DNA of 64,000 nt from Ephydatia muelleri. Taxonomy: Eukaryota; Porifera; Demospongiae; Spongillida; Spongillidae. Position numbers and translations under genes: made by a program. Where the stretch lies: positions 11,687,477-11,751,476 of the forward strand of contig JABACO010000007.1 of the NCBI GenBank assembly GCA_013339895.1, written 5' to 3'. Positions 1-10,735 of the stretch are shown one piece after another; position 1 is the first letter of the stretch; each line of letters opens with the position of its first letter. Below the pieces are notes generated by a model. It was not told the origin of the DNA. It searched no databases and saw only the letters and a list, made by a program, of their open reading frames with translations.

Positions 1-1
1 A

Positions 2-2902
2 TATATTATCTCTGCCCTGGGGGTCTTTAAAACTACGTAACCAACGAAGCGCGCTGTGGTCGGTGCGAACAATAAACCTTCGTCCCCATAGATAAGCCCG
101 AAACTGACGAACTGACCATACCAATGCCAACAACTCACGTCTCGTTGCACAATATTGGCATTTCGCCTTTGTAAGCACCCTACTAGCATATGCGATCACC
201 CTTCCGTCATCCAAGTGTGATAGTACTGCTCCAACACCCTCCTGACTGGCGTCAGCATCAACCACAAATGTTCTGTCGAACTGTGGGAAGGATAAAATAG
301 GGGGCGAAGCTAACTTACCCTTCAAAGCCACAAATGCCTTATCACACAGTTCAGTCCAGTGCCAGGGTTTGGATTTTTCTGTTAGTGCATGAAGAGGAGC
401 AGCGGTGTCTGCAAAATTGCGAATGAATTTCCTATAATAGGAAGCAAACCCCAAGAACTGTCGCAGGCTTTCATGGTCAGTGGGCGTAGGCCAGTTTTCG
501 ACGCACTTGATCTTGTCAGCATCCGCAGCTATACCCTTCTCTGAAACCACGTAGCCCAGATACCGCACACTCTTGCAAAGCAGATGGCATTTGCTAGGCT
601 TGATCTTCAGCCCCGCCTCCTTAAGCCTCTGTAGCACCTCTGTAAGCCGCTGCAAGTGCTCTTCCACCGTTCGACTAAAAATGATGATATCATCAAGGTA
701 TACCAAGCATGTTACCCAACTGAGTCCTGCCAGGACCATACTCATTAACCGCTGAAACGTGCTTGGAGCGTTCGTTAGTCCGAACGGCATTACTCGGAAC
801 TGATGTAGACCAAACGGAGTGATGAACGCAGTTTTCTCCTTGTCCGCAGGATCCATTTCTACCTGCCAGTAGCCACTTGCCAAATCTAAGGTTGAAAACC
901 ACTTGGAGCCGGATAAAGTGTCCAGAGCATCATCAATCCTGGGAAGAGGGTGCACGTCTTTTTTTGTTACGCTATTCAGGCGACGAAAATCTACACAAAA
1001 CCTGTATGAACCGTCCTTTTTCCTAACCAGAACAATAGGCGAGGCCCATGCTCCTCCGGACGGCTCTATTATCCCCTGTTGGAGCATTCCCTGGATCATT
1101 TTCTGTACCACGTCACGTTGATGAAACGGAAGCCTCCGCGCCGGCTGATGAACAGGGGGGGTGTCACCTGAGTTGATGGTATGACGTAAGACATTGGTAC
1201 GCCCTAAATCACCGTCACCTACAGAAATTACATCTGAGAAATGATGTAAAATTGTTTTCAACTTAGCACACTCCTCCCTTGACAACCCCGATGTGTCACC
1301 CATTAATTCCCCAACTGCTTTCCCAATCGCCTCTGTTGATCGGGCTGGAAGCCGTGTGCCCAATGCAGGCTCAACCATATTCGCTCCCTCTCTTCCATCC
1401 CATGGGGATACCTGACCAACCTTCTCCTTGCAATGCAGTGTTACAGGAACTGCAGAGGGGTTCACCAGCTGAACTACTGCTTTGCCATCATGGACAGGAG
1501 ATACAGAACAGGCAAACAGAAGTCCGCGTTGAGTAGACATTTCCGCCTTTGGCTGGAACAGACCCACATAGTCCCCGTCCGTTTTCGCACCTTCCAACTG
1601 AACCTGCAATCGCATCTCGTGATAGGGTGGCACGACAGCTGTCTCCTGTACAAACACATGACATGTAGAAATACATGACCCGTACAAGGTGTCTAGAGGT
1701 ATTGTTTCGCCTAACATGATCATTGTTCTTCTCCCCAGGTCAACAACACACCCGTATTGTTCTAGAAAGTCTGTTCCCAATAAACACTCCTGCGTCATCT
1801 CACGCACAACAAGGACAGTATGAGTTCTCACATGCTTTCCCACCATAAGATCAAGGTCAATCTGTCCACATAGACTTAACGAGTCTCCATTAACTGCCAT
1901 CACAGGACATTGGGGTGTCAAGAGTTTCCTGTCTTGAGAAATGTCATTCCACACCTTTTCATGCACAAGGGTAACGGATGATCCTGTATCCACTAGCATA
2001 CGTGTGGGACGACCCCCAACCATACCCTGCAGTATCAACGTGCATGCCACAGCCGATGTGTACTTCACTGACCTGCCCTTCCCAATCTCCTTCGGAGATA
2101 CACTCCGTTCCTTCCGCTGAGGACAATTGCGCCGTATATGCCCTTTTTGCTTGCAGTTCCAACAGACAGGGACCCTTTTCGGAGCGCTCCTTTTCTCACC
2201 GACTTCCCGACTTGACAACTTCCTAATCTCCTGTGACAGCTGTTGGACTTGTAACGCCAACTCTTCCACCGTATTAGCTCGCAATGCACCTTGTACCAGG
2301 TCTCGTTCACCTGACACGGCAAGACTCGCACCTGACCCCTGTTTCTCTCCGCGTAGGCTTTGTTGAGCCAGCTCCACTGATTCCCACTGGCTAGCCAAAT
2401 CAAGTGCAGCCTCCAAAGACTCTGGTTGCTTCCTCAAAAGCCTCATCTGCACAGAAGGAGAGATAACACCGTGAATAAATTGCTCACGCGCCATTTCAAG
2501 TCGTCTTTCCGCCGACCACGAAGGGTAAGCCTTGTCCGCCAGCATCCGCAACCGCCCTGAAAATTCTAACAGGGTCTCGGGTCTCTCCTGGTGGGCTGAG
2601 TGCAGTTTGCGCTGCCATTCCAGTTCGACTCCTTTTGGCGCATACTGCTCCTGCAGACATTTCTTCACCTCTTCATACTCCACCCCGTCACCGCTAACAA
2701 AACCCGACTGACTCACTACCCGAAATGCGTCGTCTTCCAACAGCGCTACCAACTCCTCTCCTCGCTTGTTATCCGGGACCTTCGCTTCCCTGAAGTACAG
2801 TTCTAACCTTTTGACCCAGAGATTGAAGTCAGCGCCCTTAGCAAACCGAGCGGGCGGTCTAGCGCTAAACCGAACAGCCTTCCGCTCTTCCTGCTCGGCC
2901 AT
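2..2902 (-). CDS. Ty3/gypsy gag-pol polyprotein, C-terminus beyond window
   Basis: One open frame of 967 codons runs from an ATG at 2902 off the left edge. It encodes the structural and enzymatic polyprotein of an LTR retrotransposon. The N-terminal ~240 residues are gag-like. A CCHC zinc knuckle (CWNCKQKGH...C) begins at residue 247. The retropepsin motif LVDTGSS has its catalytic Asp at residue 305. Reverse transcriptase follows, with SPIVLVRKKDGSYR-type and YLDDIIIF motifs; the catalytic Asp pair is at residues 737-738. RNase H follows, with RTDHSAL near residue 948 just before the edge. Integrase must lie outside the window. Gag and pol share one frame with no frameshift or stop. The start is the first ATG after the primer-binding site, 16 bases downstream. 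The intact frame suggests recent insertion. The family call is secure from the motif order. Confidence 0.95.
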   Translation of the reverse strand, partial: MAEQEERKAVRFSARPPARFAKGADFNLWVKRLELYFREAKVPDNKRGEELVALLEDDAFRVVSQSGFVSGDGVEYEEVKKCLQEQYAPKGVELEWQRKLHSAHQERPETLLEFSGRLRMLADKAYPSWSAERRLEMAREQFIHGVISPSVQMRLLRKQPESLEAALDLASQWESVELAQQSLRGEKQGSGASLAVSGERDLVQGALRANTVEELALQVQQLSQEIRKLSSREVGEKRSAPKRVPVCWNCKQKGHIRRNCPQRKERSVSPKEIGKGRSVKYTSAVACTLILQGMVGGRPTRMLVDTGSSVTLVHEKVWNDISQDRKLLTPQCPVMAVNGDSLSLCGQIDLDLMVGKHVRTHTVLVVREMTQECLLGTDFLEQYGCVVDLGRRTMIMLGETIPLDTLYGSCISTCHVFVQETAVVPPYHEMRLQVQLEGAKTDGDYVGLFQPKAEMSTQRGLLFACSVSPVHDGKAVVQLVNPSAVPVTLHCKEKVGQVSPWDGREGANMVEPALGTRLPARSTEAIGKAVGELMGDTSGLSREECAKLKTILHHFSDVISVGDGDLGRTNVLRHTINSGDTPPVHQPARRLPFHQRDVVQKMIQGMLQQGIIEPSGGAWASPIVLVRKKDGSYRFCVDFRRLNSVTKKDVHPLPRIDDALDTLSGSKWFSTLDLASGYWQVEMDPADKEKTAFITPFGLHQFRVMPFGLTNAPSTFQRLMSMVLAGLSWVTCLVYLDDIIIFSRTVEEHLQRLTEVLQRLKEAGLKIKPSKCHLLCKSVRYLGYVVSEKGIAADADKIKCVENWPTPTDHESLRQFLGFASYYRKFIRNFADTAAPLHALTEKSKPWHWTELCDKAFVALKGKLASPPILSFPQFDRTFVVDADASQEGVGAVLSHLDDGRVIAYASRVLTKAKCQYCATRRELLALVWSVRQFRAYLWGRRFIVRTDHSALRWLRSFKDPQGRDNI

Positions 2903-2917
2903 GTAGCATTCGGTCCG

Positions 2918-2935
2918 ATCCCACTTCTGACACCA
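2918..2935 (-). promoter_or_regulatory. Retrotransposon primer-binding site, tRNA-Leu type
   Basis: Read on the minus strand these 18 bases are TGGTGTCAGAAGTGGGAT, which is complementary to the usual 3' end (CCA included) of a eukaryotic leucine tRNA. The site lies one base inside the LTR boundary and 16 bases before the gag ATG, exactly where a minus-strand primer site is expected. The match is read from the sequence; the tRNA identity rests on general knowledge of tRNA-Leu 3' ends. Confidence 0.85.
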
Positions 2936-2936
2936 G

Positions 2937-3051
2937 TGTAGCAATCCAAGTGTTTAATCAAATAAGATCGTACAGCACGCGTCATTAAATACCCTCAGGT
3001 GTAAACACTGCGCATGTCCATAATAAGAGCAGCTATAGCGCATGCGCTACA
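2937..3051 (-). repeat. Short 5' LTR of the gypsy element (115 bp)
   Basis: On the minus strand the segment starts TGTAGC and ends GCTACA, a perfect 6 bp terminal inverted repeat of the TG...CA type, and abuts the primer-binding site. It contains a TATTTAA box and an ATTAAA-like signal. 115 bp is short for an LTR, and the partner LTR and target duplication lie outside the window, so the outer boundary at 3051 is inferred. Confidence 0.6.
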
Positions 3052-3828
3052 CAGGCATTGAAAATTGGACTGCCTGTCATATTACATTAGCCTTACATGT
3101 TCATTTTAATGCATAGTGTTGTCAAATTTTGCAAGAAAAAATTAGCTGCAGCCCAGTTTGGACAATGCTTTAAGAAGTATTAGAATATATCAGCACAGCA
3201 AAAAACAAACACATCAAATCAATTCTTGATTACCAATTGATCATCACTGACATTCTGTTACAAAATATTAACATTTTGTACTTGATATGTACATTTTGTA
3301 TAAGGATCGAGAAGAACCTGTCACCATAACTGACCACTATAGAGACAAGGAATAATGGTGGAGCCACTTGCAGGATGAGCTCATGGTGTCGATTTTCAGG
3401 CGCAAAGTTTGTCATTCAACCTGTCAAAGAGAGCCTCATGACAGTTTGTGAAGCTGGATCTGTTACATGTGGCCGTGTGCGTTTAGAGAAGGAGCAATGT
3501 AACAGAGATCACATGCAACTATAAGTAGCTCTGGAACATTCCTTCTTTGCTATTACATTTATAAATCTGAACTTCATCACACGTAGCATGTTATGACAGA
3601 CAATTGCATCAGAGATTGTCCTAACAAATAGCGTACCATTTGGTAATCCGTACGCAAACTGTTATAATTTCGATTTGCACTGCCATGCACAGAATGGAGT
3701 TAAGACTGGGAACGAGCTAAATTGTTGCAAGCGTCTGGTCCCCAGACAACATTAATGCACAAACCCTAATTTGTCCAATAACCGTTAATGTGATTTCATT
3801 CATGAACAGTTCCACCCCTTGCACTGGC
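3052..3828. other. Intergenic, no gene seen
   Basis: A/T-rich DNA between the retroelement and the membrane-protein gene. No coding pattern, RNA gene or clear repeat was recognised. It probably contains the promoter, and possibly non-coding first exons, of the gene starting at 3829. Confidence 0.5.
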
Positions 3829-6053
3829 ATGTCCAGGAACTTTGCTCCAGGGCTTCTAGTAGTGTTGGTACAGATCTGGTCGTCTGCCCCTCAGATGTGT
3901 GACTATGGCAACAATCTCAGTAAGCGCGCATGTCATTCTGCAAGCTTTCTGATAAACAATGGTGGCGGTTTAGACGTGGTCAATGCGGGTGTTTTATGGT
4001 ATCTTTTTGCCGCCTTTCCGTCATACAGACCAAACACAGCTCAGTGTGACCGCGGTCCACGTGTCCGTGGAATGCTACGACACTGGCAATGTGGGCGTAT
4101 CCTGGAGTGCATCGCCCCAGCAGGTTAACAGCCTCACGCTGCAGTATGCGTGCACGGACCCTTCCGTGAGTTAAAAACGGCACTTTTTTCGTCTCTTGAT
4201 TTCCGCACTGATTAACTTTAAAAGGTACAAGGAGTTCTACTACAACGCTCAAATGAATTTAACGGCCAAGCAATGCTACCTGATGGCCCTTTCCATAGGG
4301 TAACGACGTGCTCCGTGTGGGGGTGCTTCGAGTGGAACAACCCTGTGTTCATGTATCCAGCTGTTGGGATTGGCAACATGAGTTGTACAACGCTTCCACT
4401 TAACTGTAAGTGGCGTGGACGCCATTGTCGTGTGTATGGGTGATGCGCTGCACTGTCAGCACGCGGTGTACACAATGCTATACCACTTAAGGGTGTTTGT
4501 AATGGGCCTGTGGATATATTTGGATGTATATGTATCCATATGCTGTATGTATATGTGTTTGGATGCATAAGTACATGCATGTGAGAATGGCAATATACAA
4601 ATGTATAGTGTGGGCTGGATGAGCAACAGAGGATTTAGAACATTAGGTTGTGTCAGGTTTGGGTGGCTACTGGAGAGTTTAGTTGAGATTGGGTACCAAT
4701 AGGTTCAAAAATGTGGTCTGGTGTATGTTTTTGGGTCAGGATAGAGGTTTTGGGTCTGGTTATATGACTGTGCCTCTACTATATTCCCTTATAGACTTCA
4801 GTGTGGTACTACTACTCAGTATTGTTATTCATTACGTAATAGTCCCCTTTTGTAGAGATGTTATCAAAATTAATAGAACACTGCTGTTAAAACAAGCCAT
4901 GATGCATACATGTACTGTAGCTTTGCACAATTGTAAATTACTGCAAAGAGGTTACTGAGTAAATCCTAAATTTGCTGCCAACCAATTTGCCAAGTGCAGT
5001 CATTTTTATAAACCAGTGTTGTGTATTGATTGGGATTAGTGACTTGATTGTTTGCCCATCATTCGTATCTTTAAACTATTCACTCTAATTTGAAGAGCAA
5101 TTTATACACATTCAAAAATTAATATTGTAATTGGGATTTACTCAGTAACCTCTTTACAGTAGTTTACAAGTAATTGACCTCAACATGAAGTATTTCCTGA
5201 CTGTGTGAAATTATTTAAATACATATGAGACTTTATTTTAATTTTTCCACTCCTTATCACTCAGATACGGAAATATCCTCTTCTTTGCCAAGTTCATATT
5301 CACAAACGCATTCACCAATGAATGGTTCTAGTGCAGTTGCGTCAGTACCATCAAACATCATATCACCGACACTAGACTCATCAAATGCAATACCAAGTAA
5401 GTAGAATAATCATTCATATGGGACTGTAGCTGTGATCCATCGGCAGCTGTGATATACATGAGTCTGGCTAAAATTAAAACTAATCAAACTCTACTACCTT
5501 GCTAGGATTGGTGGTGGCACTGGCAGTCGTATTGACCACATGCACATCTCTAGCCACAGTATCAACTGCTCTAATTGCATTCTTCTACTGCAGAAGGTAG
5601 GGAGAAAACTTGACAGAATATAATATCTGTACCCAAATTAAAAAAATCCATATTGTATACAATTGCAGAGCAAGGCTTGTACCACCGCCTGTACCAATTG
5701 ACAGCAGCAGCATAGTTCAAGTGGACACCATGGCAGCTGTTGATTTGCAGTCAATCAACTCTGATAACACTTCTTTTTGTCCTCTGGACTATTCCACAAC
5801 CTCCACACAATCCACATCAAAAGTTTCTGGAAAGGACGTAGCTGGAATAGACCCAGTCATGCTGTACTTTGAGCATCCTGTTTGTCAGCAAATGAATGAT
5901 GAATGCTCATCACTTGGCAATGTATCCTATTCTGGTTACATCATGGTTCAAGCATTTCACATGGATGGATACATCAATAGCAATGTCAAAGCTAAGGGCT
6001 GTCATGAACCAAACCACCACGAAACAGTTCTGACTGAAAACCTTTACCTGTAA
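3829..6053 (+). CDS. Six-exon single-pass membrane protein, unknown family
   Basis: Exons 3829-3919, 4029-4165, 4225-4405, 5265-5396, 5506-5596 and 5669-6053 join without a frame error into 338 residues. Every junction is GT-AG (donors GTAAGC, GTGAGT, GTAAGT, GTAAGT, GTAGGG), with end phases 1, 0, 1, 1 and 2. Exon 1 gives a signal-peptide-like start (APGLLVVLVQIWSSA). Exons 2-3 give a cysteine-containing extracellular region with an Ig/FN3-like strand pattern (VSVECYDTGNVGVSW) and N-glycosylation sequons (NLS, NQT, NMS, NYT). Exon 4 is a Ser/Thr/Pro-rich stalk. Exon 5 is almost exactly one transmembrane helix (LVVALAVVLTTC...) followed by CRR as stop-transfer. Exon 6 is a ~127-residue cytoplasmic tail with tyrosines (VMLYFEH, VSYSGYI) and a TAA stop. 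It is probably a cell-surface receptor or adhesion protein. An upstream ATG at 3802 is possible; 3829 has a purine at -3 and a tidier signal peptide. No family recognised. Confidence 0.8.
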
Positions 6054-7320
6054 TGTGCTTATTCACTGCAAGTTAATGGTGACCCCAGCTTGTCGCAGCC
6101 TTTGTCGGGCGGCTAGGTGGAGGCTTCCTTTTGATCAATAACCTCAAGAAGTGATGTGACAGACAGCTGTGTTGTATTCATGTATCATCTGAAGAACTAG
6201 TTATGTGCATTAAGGTTAAGATCTTTCATGTGTGCTGGTTTCAAATCATGTGTAAGGATTATTATTCATACCCTAATATGTCATGGGGAGCGGGAAAACA
6301 GAAGTTCTGTATGAACCCAATAGTTGGAATGAATAGCGCATTCTTTTTATTACCAAAGATTGCTCTGGACTATAGACATGTTTGCTGGATTGCACGCAAA
6401 CAATCCTGTATTTCCATACCCCATGCCCCATACAGAGTATGCCTCCACCACCAAAGGAACATGTCTATCCAGTACCAAACACTTAGCATCATTGGAAATG
6501 CTCTTTGTGCCACTGTGCTGCATAGGCAGCTGACCCTGCTGTAAAATCTGGCCTCAGACACGACACTGGGATTTAAAGGCTGTAAAATCCAGTTACTATC
6601 TTGAAATGTATATATCTTCTGGTCTAGTTGAGAAGACTCAGAACTGATACCCCTGAACCAGGTTCAAGCAGGACTCAGAAACTTGCTAATTTATTTATTT
6701 ATTTTTCTATGTCATTATTACCGCAATTGAAAACGATATACATATGCATTAATACAAGCATATAACACTGCATACCTACCTACATGCGCATAGGACACAA
6801 AGAGTCATTACAGTATCAGTTGTCAAAATAACGACGACCTAGCCAGTAAAGCCCTAGCATTGGCCCTGACCAGGGCTATGTTTAGCCATCCTTATAACTC
6901 AGACACGGCTGATGACTTCAGACAAGCAGTTATAGTATAGCGATCCGTGTAGCGAGTCTGTCGAGGCACCTGCTGGCTTCTTCTCCCCAACAACCATACG
7001 TCTCCACAGTTAAGGGGATACAAACTCAGCCCAAGTGGTTGCATTTCTCATCATTGGTGGCATGTTTGCGGAGTTTGGCAGCCGACGCAGCGGATCCGGC
7101 CATCACACTCGCTTCGTTCAAAGTAGAATGATTTAGCGGTGAGGTAATCATGAAATCCAGTGCTGCCGGCTTGCCAAACTCTCAATCGTGGACCAAGATG
7201 TCTGCGGGGCGAGTACGACTTCCCCTCTACGTCTAGGCCATGCTCTGCCTGCCTCGATTTCACCCGCGATACATGCCAGCTTACACGATTCCCATACAGA
7301 AGGCGTCCTTCAATAAAAGG
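6054..7320. other. Intergenic with a decayed dispersed repeat
   Basis: 3' flank of the membrane-protein gene. The stretch around 6835-6940 (agccagtaaagccctagcattgg..., ending in a gene-poor A/T tract) resembles 56635-56710, so it is probably an old dispersed repeat. A short TTTA-rich tract lies near 6690. No coding region could be supported. Confidence 0.35.
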
Positions 7321-7324
7321 TGCC

Positions 7325-7550
7325 TGACAATTACAGTACCGCTCACCCACAAGTTTACACTCGCACGCGAGTTTCACACGAGTTGCGAGCAAGTCGCGAG
7401 TTGGCGTACGATTATTGCGTGCGAGGAATCACTCGCAGTAATTATAATAGGTACCGCACGGCGCTCGCAAATCACTCGCTCGCATAATACATTTACGGCA
7501 CGAGTGACACGTACCAGCTGTACCAACGGAAATGATATCTACCAGTTGCA
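7325..7550 (+). repeat. GCGAG-rich element, copy 1
   Basis: It starts with an acagtaccgctcacccaca motif followed by dense repeats of gcgag/ctcgc words. The same arrangement occurs inverted at 10560-10735. The two copies share the end motif and the GCGAG clusters but not an exact interior. Probably a non-autonomous DNA transposon end; its other boundary is not resolved. Confidence 0.5.
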
Positions 7551-7861
7551 CGAAAGCGATTTACCTTTCTCGTGCACCTTTTTTTTACTTGTTTCGCTCA
7601 ACTTTCTGTTAAAACGTGGTGCTAGAGCGGAATGGATTAATTGTAAGTGGCTACTGCCTTTTCTTGTTTTGTTTCTATTGACCTTCTTTATCTGTTAGCG
7701 GTTGCAACGCCTACGCAACTTTGATATGGATAATTCTATCTGTGTCTGCAAGCCAAAAGATCTCACTGAATCCTTGAAGCTCTTGAACAGATGTAATACT
7801 ACAACTTAATTATACACCAGCGTCTTATACTTATATAAACAATATTATCCAGGAAAGCGGG

Positions 7862-8705
7862 CATCACATAGGGTCATGCTAGTGACCAGACAGTTAACAA
7901 CTAGTCCTGGTGGGCATTAGATAGGGTCATGGGAGCGGCCAGATAAACAGTTATAGCCCATGGTGGGCATCAGATAGAGTCATGAGAGCGGCCACACAAA
8001 CAGCAACTAGTCCCTGGTGGGCATCAGATAGGGTCATGGTAGCGGCCAGACAGTTATAGTCACTGGTGGGCATCAGATAGGGTCATGCTAGCGGCAGGAC
8101 AAACAGCTAGCAACTAGTCCTTGGTGGGCATCAGATAGGGTCATGGTAGCAGCCAGACAAACAGTTAAAGCCCATGGTGGGCATCAGATAGAGTCATGAG
8201 AGCGGCCACACAAACAGCAACTAGTCTTGGTGGGCACCAGATAGGGCCATGCTATTGGCCAGACACAAACAACCTGGTGGACATCAGATAGGTCATAGTT
8301 AGCACAACTAGTCCCTGGTGGGCATCAGATAGGGTCATGGTCGCGGCAGGACAAACAGTTATAGTCTCTGATGGACATCAGATAGGGTCATGCCAGCAGC
8401 CAGACAAACAGTTAGCGACTAGTCCCTGGTGGGCATCAGATAGGGTCATTGGAGCGGCCGGACAAATAGGGCATCAGATAGGGTCATGCTAGCGGCTGGA
8501 CATGCAGTTAGCAACTAGTCCCTGGTGGGCATCAGATAGGGTCATGGTTGTGGCCAGACAACAGTCCCTGGTGGGCATCTGATAGGGTCATGGTAGTGGC
8601 CAGACAAACAGTGACTAGCCCTGGTGAACATCAGATAGGGTCACCGTAGCAGCCAGAAACAGTGATGTTAGCGAGTAGTCCCTGGTGAGCATCAGTTAGG
8701 GTCAT
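7862..8705 (+). repeat. Tandem array, unit about 60-70 bp
   Basis: About 14 imperfect units, each built on gggcatcagatagggtcatg, then a gcggccagacaaacag block and often gcaactagtccctgg. Units vary in length and some lack the middle block. No coding potential; behaves like a minisatellite. Confidence 0.9.
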
Positions 8706-9060
8706 GGTAAAGTAGTATGGTTTTGTGAGGGTGATGTTTATGTCATAAACTATAGTCTTTATTAGGTTGTGACATGATGTAACAACAAATGGACAATATC
8801 TACGGCTGCAAATGGACCATGTACTGGATTATGTCATTTTACCTAATATGGGATGACAAAATATGGTCGTTACTCATGCCATCCAATAAATGAAGTTGGC
8901 ACTCTTTTCATCACAAAAATTCTTCTATCATGTGTTGATTATAACCAAAATGCGATATGGTTGTCATGATTAATGCTTGTATCACTTAATTGTGAAAAAT
9001 ATCGTATCGTGGCAGGTCCAAGACCTCAATTGCAATCAAACTGTTTTTGCGGTGGCCTGA
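8706..9060. other. Non-coding spacer
   Basis: A/T-rich sequence between the tandem array and the inverted-repeat element. Nothing recognised. Confidence 0.4.
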
Positions 9061-9992
9061 AAAACATAAAGTCCTACAGCAAACCTACAGCCAACCGGTT
9101 AGTTTACAAGAAAAATTAAACCAATGGTTTAAATTTTAACTGGTTTCACGGTTAAACCAAAATGTCAAACCAATTTTGTGGTTTATTCCTTAAACGCAGC
9201 AATTTGGTTTAAATTTGACTTGGTTTACGCTTTAAACCAATCGTTTAAAAATAGTATTTATCATTGAGAATACCAATTTTGAATTCATAGTCGCTGATTT
9301 CAAATGTAAAATGTATCATGTTCTTATATGCATAAGTAGTAACGGTGAGTGAGGGGAGGGGGGGGGGGGGGGCAGGTGGAGGGGCGGGAAGGTCACTCCG
9401 CAGTTTAAGTTCTGGGTGAGGAATCCCTGATAGCTACGTATATGAGGCGTTGTCTGGTCGTACCGCTATCAGGGGAGAGCGAGCGCAGCTTGAAGTGCAG
9501 AGGCGGTTGGAAGACTTCGCGATCGGTTATAATCGCGTCACAAGGGGTATTATTATATACAAGTAAAGAAAAACATTCTCTAACGAGAAAGTTGGTGGAA
9601 TATTTTGGCACCAAAGCTTTGTATATTGTGTAACTCAATCACCACACATCTGTACCACCGTACCTTCCATAAAGAGTGTAAATGCCGGGTTTTGCTCTAT
9701 GAGCATTCGAGAAAGCGTTTGAACAGGGTTGTAAGATAGCTAGATGGTCAAGACGGTGAAGTCGTAAGAAAATTGCGTTAGCGTAAGGCCTTATAAGTTC
9801 AAATCACGTTAGTGGCCAAATTATTTATTTTCTTTTTTTCTTTTTAAAATCTTTGGTTTAATCTTTAACCAAAAATTATGGTTTAAACATTTAACCAAAT
9901 TGGTTTAACGTATAAACCTAGTTTGGTTTACACTGTGTAGTCCAAAGGGTAAACCAAATTTTGGTTTACCGTTGCAACCAACTTATTTGCAG
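9061..9992. mobile_element. Inverted-repeat element with TTTGGTTTA-type subterminal repeats
   Basis: Two clusters of (T)TTGGTTTA(AA) words, in both orientations, occupy roughly 9090-9250 and 9845-9985 and enclose ~600 bp of non-coding DNA. The outer ends (agccaaccggttagtttac on the left; the complement of ggtttaccgttgcaacc on the right) are loosely inverted. The interior has a G-run at 9358-9372 and an internal inverted repeat (gaatccctgatagctacg / cgtaccgctatcagggga) near 9420-9475. This architecture fits a non-autonomous DNA transposon with multiple subterminal transposase sites. No target duplication was identified. Confidence 0.5.
9731..9818 (+). other. tRNA-like sequence, probably tRNA-derived repeat
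   Basis: A box-A-like tagctagatggtcaag is followed at normal tRNA spacing by a box-B-like agttcaaatca. The interval would accommodate a long variable arm as in leucine or serine tRNAs. The acceptor stem does not pair well, so a decayed tRNA or SINE head is more likely than a working gene. Confidence 0.3.
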
Positions 9993-10559
9993 TGTATGTA
10001 TCAGTCTAAGCATTTGCAGTGACCTACTGCTTGGTTGTCAGCCAATATTAGTTTCAAAGTCCTAACCTTGCAGAGACACTTAGACATACAACGCTGCCAC
10101 ATGTCAGCTGTCTGGTGACCCGGTCTTGCAAGATATCATTCAGTTGTTGAGAAGATGTCATGTGCGTGCAAACGATATTGGAACCCATGATTTTTTCTTG
10201 TACCTATGCCAAATGGTGAGTACACGTCTTATATACACACCACAAGCGCGGCACCATCTGGAACGAAGGCCGTTTATAAACAGATGGTGGGTGGTGCTCG
10301 TATCCGAGGTAGAGTCAACATACCGGAGTGTACATGCATGCATACAGCAATCCCTTCAAGTTCCTCTAGCATCCTTTCTCTAATAATTCTACATTGTCCC
10401 TCTTTTGCGCAACAAAATAACCCTCCGTCTTGTTTCAATCTCTAACCTTGGCATTCTAAATCTGCAATGAACTAAATGGCTATGCCCATTTACCGCCAAT
10501 TTATATAGCGCTATATCTCATTACGTCATATGCGAGCATACAATTGTACTGTAGCTGAT
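9993..10559. other. Non-coding spacer
   Basis: Open frames here are short and show no family resemblance. No RNA gene or repeat boundary recognised. Confidence 0.4.
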
Positions 10560-10735
10560 TATCCGCTCCTCGCGCGACACTCGAAATGTACTCGCAGATA
10601 TAGGCAAAACCACTCGCGCGAGAATATTTTTTGTGCGAGTTGAGCGCGAGTTGCGAGCGAGTCGAGAGCGAGTCGAGAGCGAGTCTTGTTAACGCGAGTG
10701 TAAGCTTGTGGGCGAGCGGCACTGTATGTCACCTC
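10560..10735 (-). repeat. GCGAG-rich element, copy 2 (inverted)
   Basis: Read on the minus strand it starts acagtgccgctcgcccaca, nearly the same as copy 1 at 7325, and continues into repeated actcgc words. On the plus strand this appears as gcgagtcgagagcgagtcgag around 10650-10685. The pair at 7.3 and 10.7 kb are in opposite orientation about 3.2 kb apart. Confidence 0.5.

Noticed and set aside
7862..8705. CRISPR-like array
   Set aside because: Units are contiguous, imperfect tandem repeats without unique spacers, in a eukaryotic-type context.
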